The notes under the pieces: model-generated
Database searches by the model: none
Seen by the model: the letters and a program-made list of their open reading frames with translations, nothing else
What the model was told of the DNA's origin: nothing
IMG/VR virus record: IMGVR_UViG_3300040807_003521
Span: 1 to 26,759 of that record
DNA length: 26,759 bases
Strand: one strand, 5' to 3'
Origin: a virus
Shown: in pieces, positions 1 through 9,400 of the stretch
Numbering within the stretch: position 1 is the first letter of the stretch
How the letters are laid out: the number at the start of each line of letters is the position of its first letter
Position numbers and translations under genes: made by a program

Positions 1-2
1 AT

Positions 3-3000
3 ATTCGTACTGCAAATACTCTTATCATTGATGATATTCCTGACGATCAATATTCAAATCAGTTAGATGAATTCTATGATTATATTGATACCTTAGCAAG
101 TCCAAAAGGCCATATCTTTATTGAAAGCACAGCCGACAATGATGGTCCTGCTGGGCACCATTTTGTTGTTTACGAAATAAATGAATTTGATTGGGACAGC
201 GGTTCAAAGGCATACGGTATATTCTCAGTTACTTATGTTGCTTCGGGTGCCGTTGCAAGTTATGATTGGGATAACGTAGACAACGATCACGGTCCTGATA
301 CTCTTGTTTCGTTTATTCCTGCAGGCCCACGCGGTTTACAAGGTATTACAGGTCTACAAGGTGCTCAAGGTACACAAGGTGTCCAAGGCACACAAGGATT
401 TACTGGAGATACTGGTTTACAAGGGGCGCAAGGCGTACAAGGATTACAAGGTCTTCAGGGTCTACAAGGTTTGCAAGGACTTCAAGGTTACCAAGGTACA
501 ACTGGTATCCAAGGTTTCACAGGTTTCCAAGGTATTCAAGGTGAAGCGCAGCAAGGTACTCAAGGCTTCCAGGGTATTACAGGTATTCAAGGCGACGTTG
601 GTTTCCAAGGTACGCAAGGTGCTCAAGGTACACAAGGATTGCAAGGTCTACAAGGTCTACAGGGACTACAAGGTGAGACTGGTGCTGGTGTTCAAGGTAC
701 ACAAGGTGTCCAAGGACTTCAAGGTCTACAAGGTAATCTAGGTATACAAGGTTCTGACGGTGGATTTGGTGGTGCTACTTTTGACTATACTTTTGAATCT
801 GATACGAACGCATCAGACCCAGGTATCGGTAGATTAAAATTCAACAACGGTGCCTTAGGTTCAGCCACGGTAATGTATATTGATGATCGTGACGATGACT
901 TCAACGATCTACAATCATACTTAAGAACAATTGACGATTCTACTTCTACAATTAAAGGACACTTTAAAGTAACCGACGGTTCTAATGCAGCAAACTTTGT
1001 AATCTATACAATTGATGCTTTACAAGAACAATCTGGTTATTTTGAAATTGACTGTACATTCTTAAACGGTTCAGTAAGTTCTTATTCTGATAACCAAGAC
1101 GTACGCATTACCTTTGCAAGAACAGGTGATGCAGGTGATCCTGGACCGCAAGGTGTTCAAGGTTTCACGGGTATTCAAGGCGACCTCGGTTTCCAAGGTG
1201 CTGATGGTGCTGGTTCGCAAGGTGTTCAAGGTATCCAAGGTCTCGGTGGGGTTGATGGCACCGACGGAACACAAGGTGTTCAAGGTTTACAAGGCGAAGA
1301 GATTCAAGGTATCCAAGGCCCACAAGGTACGGCAGGAAACGACGGATCTGATGGAACACAAGGTTTCCAAGGACACCAAGGCGTTCAAGGTCCACAAGGT
1401 ACTCAAGGTTTACAAGGTATTCAAGGTGAAGGCGGATTGGGTGCAGGTGGTACTCAGGGTACTCAAGGTCTGCAAGGACTTCAAGGAACACAAGGTTTAC
1501 AAGGTGATCTAGGTCCAGCAGGATTTGGCGCACAAGGTATTCAAGGTCTTCAAGGTCCACAAGGAACCAACGGCCAAGATGGCGCTCAAGGTTTACAAGG
1601 TGGATCTGGTTCAGGATCACAGGGTGTTCAAGGTATTACAGGCGCCGAAGGTGAGGAAGGACCTGCAGGACCACAAGGTATTCAAGGTATTACAGGTGGT
1701 GCTGCGGCACAAGGTTCGCAAGGTGTCCAAGGTCTTCAAGGTTTCCAAGGTCCTGATGGTTCAGGATCGCAAGGTACGCAAGGTTTCCAAGGTCCAGGCG
1801 GAACAGGCGGGGCAGGTTTCCAAGGTACTCAAGGTGTACAAGGCGTTCAAGGTTTACAAGGTGAATTGGCTGCAGGTGGTAACCAAGGTGCTCAAGGTAC
1901 CCAAGGTCCGCAAGGTCTACAAGGTACGTCGGCAACTGGAGGATCAGGTTTACAAGGTATTCAAGGCGTTCAAGGTACGCAAGGCTTCCAAGGTGCTGAA
2001 GGTGGAACCGGTGGTGGTGTCCAAGGTATTCAAGGTATTCAAGGCGGCGGCGGTGTCCAAGGTGAAAATGGCGGCGGCGGTACTCAAGGTATTCAAGGTG
2101 CTCAAGGTCATCAGGGTGTTCAAGGTCCATTAGGTGTTGGATCTGGCGGTAACCAAGGTTTCCAAGGTGCCCAAGGTATGCAGGGTAATGACGGTTTCCA
2201 AGGTGGCGAAGGATCGGGTGTTCAAGGCGCACAAGGTACCCAGGGTATTCAAGGCGATGTTGGTCCTGATGGTTTCCAAGGTATTCAAGGTTTACAAGGT
2301 TTAACTGCTGAATCTTCAGAGGTTAATATTAATGACCTTTATGCCTCCAACCTTCAGTCAACAAATATGTCAGTACCGTTGGTACAAGGTGGTACAGGTA
2401 GCCGTCCAGTTTACGCAACTGCATCGCCAAACCCAGGTGGAGAAAGCAACTTCTTCTATCAGGCATCAACCGACCAATTAACAGTTGAAAATATCAACGT
2501 TGCTGGTAATATGACAGTTGGCGGAACAATTAACGGTGCAACAGGTAATTATCTTGAAGCCGATGCTTTCGCTCAGAAAACGGCAGGCAACTTAAGAATT
2601 GATGATAACTTAGAGCTCGAGTTTGGTACAGGTGGCGATGCCCATATCGTATTTGACTCAACCGATCTTGTTATGGATACCGTTCTTTCAATCGGTAATT
2701 GGTACATCAAGAATAACGCGGTTAACAAATTTACGTTTGATTTGAGCGGCGGAGACTTCACTGCAACTGGTGATATTGATGCACAATCCGATGAAAGAGT
2801 TAAAACGAATGTTGAAACAATTAGCGGTGCTCTTGATAAAGTTACGCAATTGCGCGGTGTATATTTTGAAAGAATTGCTATTCCTGGAACAAGGAAGGTC
2901 GGCGTGATTGCTCAGGAAGTTGAGGCAGTTGTTCCTGAATTAGTTAATACCGATGCCACTGGAATGAAATCAGTTTCTTACGGTAATATTACAGGATTAC

Positions 3001-3056
3001 TAATTGAAGCCGTTAAAGAACTCAAGGAAGAAGTTGATGATCTGAAAAGGTCGTAA
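3..3056 (+). CDS. Collagen-like tail fibre protein with C-terminal S74 chaperone (5' end outside window)
   Basis: The reading frame is open from the first full codon, so the gene starts upstream; 1017 residues are visible. Order seen: a globular domain (visible residues 1 to about 105), a Gly-X-Y block (nt 324-774), a second copy of the globular domain (about nt 775-1124; shared features are acidic 'IDD' and 'IPDDQY/RDDDFNDLQ' segments and a 'G(H/Y)F' strand), a longer Gly-X-Y block (nt 1125-2300), a beta-rich shaft and a terminal peptidase S74 domain. In S74 proteins the C-terminal domain trimerises the fibre and then cuts itself off at a Ser-Lys pair; here SDERVK has Ser at nt 2787-2789 and Lys at 2802-2804, the canonical five-residue spacing, followed by GVIAQEVE and a C-terminal coiled coil. 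The collagen triplets carry Gln, not Pro, at most Y positions. The product is probably a trimeric virion fibre. Which fibre it is (side, short or accessory) cannot be told. Confidence 0.85.
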   Translation: MRTANTLIIDDIPDDQYSNQLDEFYDYIDTLASPKGHIFIESTADNDGPAGHHFVVYEINEFDWDSGSKAYGIFSVTYVASGAVASYDWDNVDNDHGPDTLVSFIPAGPRGLQGITGLQGAQGTQGVQGTQGFTGDTGLQGAQGVQGLQGLQGLQGLQGLQGYQGTTGIQGFTGFQGIQGEAQQGTQGFQGITGIQGDVGFQGTQGAQGTQGLQGLQGLQGLQGETGAGVQGTQGVQGLQGLQGNLGIQGSDGGFGGATFDYTFESDTNASDPGIGRLKFNNGALGSATVMYIDDRDDDFNDLQSYLRTIDDSTSTIKGHFKVTDGSNAANFVIYTIDALQEQSGYFEIDCTFLNGSVSSYSDNQDVRITFARTGDAGDPGPQGVQGFTGIQGDLGFQGADGAGSQGVQGIQGLGGVDGTDGTQGVQGLQGEEIQGIQGPQGTAGNDGSDGTQGFQGHQGVQGPQGTQGLQGIQGEGGLGAGGTQGTQGLQGLQGTQGLQGDLGPAGFGAQGIQGLQGPQGTNGQDGAQGLQGGSGSGSQGVQGITGAEGEEGPAGPQGIQGITGGAAAQGSQGVQGLQGFQGPDGSGSQGTQGFQGPGGTGGAGFQGTQGVQGVQGLQGELAAGGNQGAQGTQGPQGLQGTSATGGSGLQGIQGVQGTQGFQGAEGGTGGGVQGIQGIQGGGGVQGENGGGGTQGIQGAQGHQGVQGPLGVGSGGNQGFQGAQGMQGNDGFQGGEGSGVQGAQGTQGIQGDVGPDGFQGIQGLQGLTAESSEVNINDLYASNLQSTNMSVPLVQGGTGSRPVYATASPNPGGESNFFYQASTDQLTVENINVAGNMTVGGTINGATGNYLEADAFAQKTAGNLRIDDNLELEFGTGGDAHIVFDSTDLVMDTVLSIGNWYIKNNAVNKFTFDLSGGDFTATGDIDAQSDERVKTNVETISGALDKVTQLRGVYFERIAIPGTRKVGVIAQEVEAVVPELVNTDATGMKSVSYGNITGLLIEAVKELKEEVDDLKRS
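324..774 (+). repeat. Collagen-like Gly-X-Gln block 1
   Basis: About 150 codons of Gly-X-Y triplets, mostly GLQ, GTQ, GIQ, GVQ and GFQ. At DNA level this is a 9-bp period built on CAAGGT/CAAGGC, so the same hexamer recurs many times within a few hundred bases. The lysine-rich reading frame on the same strand and the Leu-rich antisense frames across it are by-products of this period. Confidence 0.9.
1125..2300 (+). repeat. Collagen-like Gly-X-Gln block 2
   Basis: About 390 codons of Gly-X-Y triplets, mostly ending in Gln, separated by short Gly/Ala/Asp/Glu-rich breaks such as GGAGFQG and GEEIQG. The 9-bp period again gives dense CAAGGT/CAAGGC direct repeats. The breaks in the triplet pattern would make kinks or hinge points in a triple-helical rod. 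Confidence 0.9.
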
Positions 3057-3070
3057 CATACCACCATCGA

Positions 3071-3090
3071 GAGAGGCATAAGTGCCTCTC
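3071..3090 (+). terminator. Probable rho-independent terminator after the collagen-like fibre gene
   Basis: A perfect 8-bp stem (GAGAGGCA, loop TAAG, TGCCTCTC) begins 15 bases after the stop codon. It is followed by a T-rich stretch (CCTTTCGTTTATTATTAT). The stem is GC-containing and compact, as expected of an intrinsic terminator. It separates the collagen-like gene from the next late promoter. Confidence 0.7.
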
Positions 3091-3118
3091 GCCTTTCGTT
3101 TATTATTATGTGATTTGT

Positions 3119-3126
3119 TATAAATA
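3119..3126 (+). promoter_or_regulatory. T4-type late promoter
   Basis: Exact TATAAATA, the -10 box read by the phage sigma gp55 with the sliding clamp in T4-like phages. It lies in the gap after the terminator and 29 bases before the ATG at 3155. There is no -35 element, as expected for this class. Confidence 0.8.
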
Positions 3127-3154
3127 ATGGAAAGAGCATTTAAGAGAGTGGACA

Positions 3155-3490
3155 ATGGCCTCAAGATCAAACATATATATAGACAAAGGCGCTGATTTCC
3201 GAATCACTTTAGAACTATTTGACGGTGACGATGACGAACTCGTTGTTGGAAACGGCGGGTATAACTTCTATGCAAGTATGAGAAAGTTTTACTCTTCAAC
3301 CGTTGCCGCGAATTTTACAATAGAAGCCGCAAACAATGATGTTACTTTGGTAATGTCAGCAAACACTTCCGGGGATTTAAAGCCTGGCAAATATGAATAT
3401 GATGTTTTAATGCGAAAGCCTACAGGAGAAATCTCGAAAGTAGTTGAAGGACTAGCGATAGTTGTTCCTACTATATCGGAGGTTTCTTAA
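3155..3490 (+). CDS. Small phage structural protein, beta-sandwich (BppU-N-like)
   Basis: This 111-residue protein shows an alternating strand pattern: 'IYIDKGADFRITLELFD' at the N-terminus, a 'GYNFYASMRKFY' strand, and a C-terminal 'LKPGKYEYDVLMRKPTGEI' followed by 'VVEGLAIVVP'. That layout matches the immunoglobulin-like fold often found in small baseplate or fibre-attachment proteins of phages (the N-terminal domain of BppU-type proteins). This rests on recognising the pattern, not on a database match. It has no signal peptide or membrane segment. The start has AAGAGAG about 7 bases upstream and a late promoter at 3119. The next gene starts 3 bases after its stop codon, so the two are probably translated together, which fits a connector or adaptor for the giant fibre downstream. 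Confidence 0.65.
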   Translation: MASRSNIYIDKGADFRITLELFDGDDDELVVGNGGYNFYASMRKFYSSTVAANFTIEAANNDVTLVMSANTSGDLKPGKYEYDVLMRKPTGEISKVVEGLAIVVPTISEVS

Positions 3491-3493
3491 TAG

Positions 3494-6400
3494 ATGTCAA
3501 TTAAGGTAAAAGTAGGCGGTTCAAATAAGATCCGTTCGGTCCCAAAGCAAGATACAAATAGATCACTTGTTTTAAGTAGCGAGAAAAAGCCTCTTATCAC
3601 AAGCGATTCTGTTGCGTTAGGATTTAACACAACCGGCGATTATATTCAATCTGTCACTGTTGGCGACGGTCTTGTAATTAATCCAACTACTTCTGGCGAA
3701 CAACTTGATATTGCACTTCGCCATGCCAATACCTCAAACGAGTTACTAAGTACAAATAACGATGTATTTGGTTTTTTAACTAACATCAATATTGATAACT
3801 TTGGTCACGCGACAACGTTTGAAAATAAGATCTTTAATTCTGACAATTTTTCCCACGCAAATAATACGATTTCTTCTCAATACATTACGTTTGGGAATAC
3901 GTCAGTAACACTTGGCGATACAACTACAGAGATTATTGGTCTTACCGATTTTAATGTCGGGTTATTAACATTTAATGGAAGATCTATTGTTGCAGATGGC
4001 GATTTGCGTCTTGCTCCTTCGGGCAACGCAATCGATGTAAACAATTCTCGCATCGTAAATGTCACTGACCCTGTTGATGCACAAGATGCGGTTACTCGTC
4101 AATATCTTGATGAAACAGTTACAGATCTTACTTTAAGTTTAAAAGTTGTTGAAGATCCAACAGATCCTACAGACGCAACAAACAAGCGTTATGTTGATAA
4201 TGTAATTAAAGGTTTAAGAGTAAGACCTGCCGTGCAGGCAGCAACCACTGGTGACTTAGGTGGTACGTTTGCAGTAGGTAATACATCATTTGCGTCAACG
4301 ATTACTTTGCCTCCTGCCGCGGTTTTAAATATTGATGATGTAACTGACTGGACTATAGGAGACCAGATTCTTGTTAAAAATCAGACGAATCCATTACAAA
4401 ACGGATCGTATGAAATCACTCAAGCTGGTACGGTTGCAACTCCTTGGATTATTCAAAGAACATCGCATTCTGATGAGTCTGACGAAGTTCCTGCATCGTT
4501 CTATTATGTTACAGATGGTACAGCAAATCGTGCTACAGGTTGGGTTGCCACTGTTACCGATGCTGAAACGTTTGAGATAAATTCTGATGCAGTCAACTTC
4601 ATTCAATTCCAAGGTGAAGGTACTTATACTGCAGGCGAAGGCCTTTCCATTACAGGTTACAATTTCTCAGTTAACGTTGATGACTCAACGATTGAAATTG
4701 ATTCCGACACTTTACGTATCAAAGATTCTGGTATTACGAATGCCAAACTAACAAACGATTCTCTTACAATCGGCACTGTTGAATATACTCTTGGGACTAC
4801 AACAGATAACCTTCAAGGCATTAGAGAGATTAGTGGTTATACAAACGATAGTTTGATTATAACAACAGATGTGATAGATGTCAATAGTAATGGTGCAATT
4901 ATTTTACCAAATGGTGTAAGTTCTGATAGACCTACCGCCGTTCAAGGTATGATTCGTTTTAACAACCAAGACGGACAATTTGAAGGGTATGATGGTTTAG
5001 CTTGGACCGGTTTAGGTGGCGTAATTGACGTTGACCAAGATACCTACATTAAAGCAGAGGCCACCGCAGGATCAGACAACGACGAGCTGCAGTTCTTTAC
5101 ACAAGATGAAAAACGCGCTCAGATTGATTCCGACGGTACGTTCAGAGTATATGATAGATTTATCATTCCTGTCGGTCAAACGTCAGATAGAATTACTCCT
5201 TCTATTCAAGGTTCAATTCGTTACAATACAACCGACAATCAGTTTGAAGGTTATAACGGAACGGTATGGGCGGGTCTAGGCGGCGTTATTGATGCTGACC
5301 AAGATACTCGTATTATTGCAGAGAATACTCCAGGATCCGATAACGATCAGTTGAAATTCTTTGCGGCTGGTGACTCAATTATAGTCATTGACCAAAATTC
5401 GTTTACCTCAAACGTTGACATTAAGATTGATACAACTGGCGCTCTAACAATTCCAAACGGTACAACAGGAGATCGTCCTACACCTGACCAAGGAATGATT
5501 CGTTTCAATACTTCGGACAATCAATTCGAAGGTTATGATGGTACAACATGGTCTGGCTTAGGTGGTGTTATTGATGCCGACCAGGATACTTATATTAAAG
5601 CCGAAACATCGTCAGGATCAGACAACGATCAATTAGATTTCTTTGTTGCTAACACTCATGTAATGCGTTTGGATTCAGATGGCGATTTAAGATTTGGCGC
5701 AGGCTTAGACCAATTCGTTGTTGATTATGCAACAGGCACGGTAACGATCCGTGGCAATATTACAATCGGCGATGATGACGGCGACAGTATTAATGTTGTT
5801 GCCGATTTTGGCACAAACCTAATTCCAAATACACATATTACATATGACCTTGGTACTTCATCTAAAAACTGGAGAACCGCATATGTACAAAGTATTGGAA
5901 GTCAGAATGATATTGTAACGTTTGACGGCGAAGGCGCAATCGTTGTTCCTGACGGAACTACTGCGCAACGTCCAGCATCTGTTGCTGGTATGATCCGTTT
6001 CAATACGGATGACGCAAGGTTTGAAGCATATGATGGCGTTGCTTGGGGTGGTTTGGCTGGTTCAGTAATTGACGTTGACCGTGATACGTTTATTATTGCG
6101 GAAACAACGGCAGGTGCGGACAACGACGAGCTTCATTTCCATACAGCAAATACTCAAGCATTCATTGTTAACGCAAACCAGCAGATAACTACAACAGGCA
6201 CTGCTAATCTACAGTTTGGATCAGCTACTGGTATTATTGATAGTGGTAATACTATTATAACAAATGTTAGATCACCTGTCAATGGAAAAGATGTAGTTAC
6301 CAAGAATTATTTAGAAAATGAGTTTGAATCTAATCTTCAAATTAAAGACAATATCACAAATACTTATCGTGATCTGAATGTTCTTGCAAGTCCAAAGATT

Positions 6401-9400
6401 AATCTTGGTACTGGTCTTGAAGAAAACAGTTATAGTGCTGCTAATAATGAAATCAATCTACAGCTTTCAGACCTAACTGCAACAATGACACCAGGTGTGT
6501 ACGGTAACGATGGATTTACTCCTCGTATTCGTATTGACTCTACGGGTCGTATTGATTTTGCAACAGAAATTCCAGTTGAGCTTCAAGCTAACGCGATTCC
6601 TGACTTTACAGAAACATCTCGTGATATTATTTCACTTATGTTCGTTGAAGGTAATCACGTCGGCGGTAAATTTGTAAACGATGATGCTAACAACATTATT
6701 AACTTTATTAATACCGCAAACACAATTGCAACTGTCACTGCAAACACTGGCATTGAAGTTATTCATCAGCCAGGTTACTTAACTAATCTTGATATTAAAC
6801 ACGGTAATACCTCAAATGTATCTGACACAAATAATATTACAACAACAATTCTAAGTAATATTACATTTGACGAGTTTGGCCACGTGTCAACTGTTGAGTC
6901 TAGAGACTTATCGCCGTTCTTTATTCCTTATGTTGGTGATAGTACAATTGCTGGTGAACTTACGTTTAATAAATTTATTGATGCAAACGATACTGACTTC
7001 TTTGTTGACCCGCATCAACAGACTGAAATTAAAGATCTCTTAATTGGTAAAAACCAAACGTCATCTCAAATTCAAATGCGTGATGGCTCAGGCACCTCAT
7101 CATTAATTTATGCGGGTAGCCTTGGTATCGGCTTCTTGGATTCAGGGTTTAACTTTGCCGCGTACACAAATAAAAATACTGGCGATTGGACTGTTCAGCG
7201 CAATGTAATTGGTAAGAAGTTTATTGATGGCAACGATCAGACATATTTCTTAAATCCCGCAGGCACTGATTCTTTACTTGCAAAAGTTACACTTGATGAT
7301 AGTTTGGTTGTTGATGACCTTACTTTTGATGGCAATGAAATTTCTACCGATGTTGCAGGATTAAGTTTAAATCCATCAAATTTACAGATTGCCGTTAACT
7401 CTTCAAGAATCATTGATGTTGCAGATCCTACTTCAGCACAAGATGCCGCAACAAAGGCATACGTTGATGCTGTCGCACAAGGATTAAGAGTTATTCCTGC
7501 CGCGTTGGCAGCAACAACCGCAGACTTAGGAGCAACATATAATAACGGCGCAGGAACTCTTACCGCTCCATCAAACGGCGCATTCGCATTGGACGGCGTA
7601 TCTACTTGGGTTGTAGGAGATCGTGTTCTTGTTAAGGATCAAACAAATCCTGAAGAAAACGGTTCTTATGAAGTTACAACAGTTGGTGATGGTTCAACCG
7701 CTTGGGTACTTACTCGCGGAGAGTACTTTGACGAATCAACAGAAATTCCAGGTTCTTTCCAATTTGTAACTGATGGGACAACAAATAACGGCACAGGTTG
7801 GGTTGCTCAGGTTGCAGATGCTGAAACATTTACAATAGGTACTGATGCCGTAACATGGTATCAATTCTCAGGCGCAGGTACATATACCGCAGGCGCAGGA
7901 TTAACATTAGACGGAACTCAATTCTCAATTGCGAATAGCTCAATCTTGAACTCAATGATTGAGAATTCACAATTTACAATCGCAGGAGAATCAGGAAATA
8001 ACGTTGCCATTGCTTTGGGTGAAACATTAACCTTCGAGGCAGGTAACGGAATTGATACTGAAATCGCAACAGGAAAAGTTGTAATTTCGGCAAACACCGC
8101 GGATATCTTTACATCAATCAAAACAGTTGACGGTATAGGTTCTGGTCTTGATGCAGATTTGCTTGACGGACAGCAAGGCGCATATTATTTAGATTTCCCG
8201 AATTTCACAAACCTTCCTGATCCTAAGCTTACAGTTATTGGTGACGTTGAAGGTAACACAACGTTTACTGATTTAGGTAATGCAACAATAAATCTTGAGC
8301 TTACCGATACAGGTGTTACCGCGGGTACTTATGGTAACGCAAGTCAGATTCCAATTATTACAGTTGACGTTGACGGCCGAGTAACAGCACTATCTAACAC
8401 CGCGGTTGCAGGTGTTGAAGATTTCACATACGATTCTTCAAACAACCAACTTGCAATTGAAACTGGTGACGGTTCAGTATTTAATGTTTATATTAACGAA
8501 TTTAAAGATTTAACTGTTGAAGATCTTACGGCTAATTCTGTTAACATTACTTCGTTCTCAACGTCAGCACTTACAGTTAATGGCGATCTTACAGCTAATA
8601 ACGCATTCTTTGCTGGTAACATTACAGTTGATGGTACGGTTGATGGCAGAGATATTGCCGCGGATGGCATTGTTCTAGATGGACTTGCTTCAGCAACCAC
8701 AACAGTTCAACTAAACGGTGATGTAACAGGATCTGCAACATCAAACGCAAATGGTGTTGTTAGTATCATTGCAGACGTCGCTAACAGCGGTGTTGTAGCA
8801 GGTACATATGGCACAGCATCACAAATCCCAATCGTCACTGTGGGACTGGACGGCCGTATTACAGCAATGGCAAGTACAGCTGTTGCTGGTGTTGATGATT
8901 TCTTCTATACTCAAGCTAACAATACATTAACCATTCAAACTGGTGATGGTTCTGTATTCAATTCAAAGATAAATGCGTTTGACGAAAATGTCGACTTTGG
9001 CGCAGGCATTGATGTAACAGGAAACATTACGGTAACAGGAACTGTAGACGGTCGTGATATTGCCGCAGATGGTGCAAGACTTGATGCTCTTGAAGACGAT
9101 CTTACAATTCAATTAAACGGTGACGTTACAGGAACGGTTACTTCAAATACTGGAATCCTTGCTCTTACAACTGATATTGCCAACAGTGGTGTTACTGCAG
9201 GCACATACGGTTCATCCTCACTTGTACCTGTCATTACAGTTGCAGCAGACGGTCGTATTACAGTTGCTGCCGAAACCGCGGTTGCAGGAGTTGAATCATT
9301 AGATTGGTATTCAGCAAATAACACACTGCAAATTGGAACAAGTGACGGTTCGGTATTCAATCAGAACATCTCTCAATTTGACCAAGACATTACAGTTAAT

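Noticed and set aside
304-2232. Lysine-rich same-strand and Leu/His-rich antisense reading frames over the collagen blocks (for example 304-741, 1114-1512, 1525-2133 and antisense 1165-1620 and 1690-2232)
   Set aside because: They are frame shadows of the 9-bp CAAGGT repeat, lack ribosome-binding sites and have monotonous composition.
324-2300. CRISPR-like array
   Set aside because: The repeat is 9 bp, coding and lacks unique spacers of constant length.
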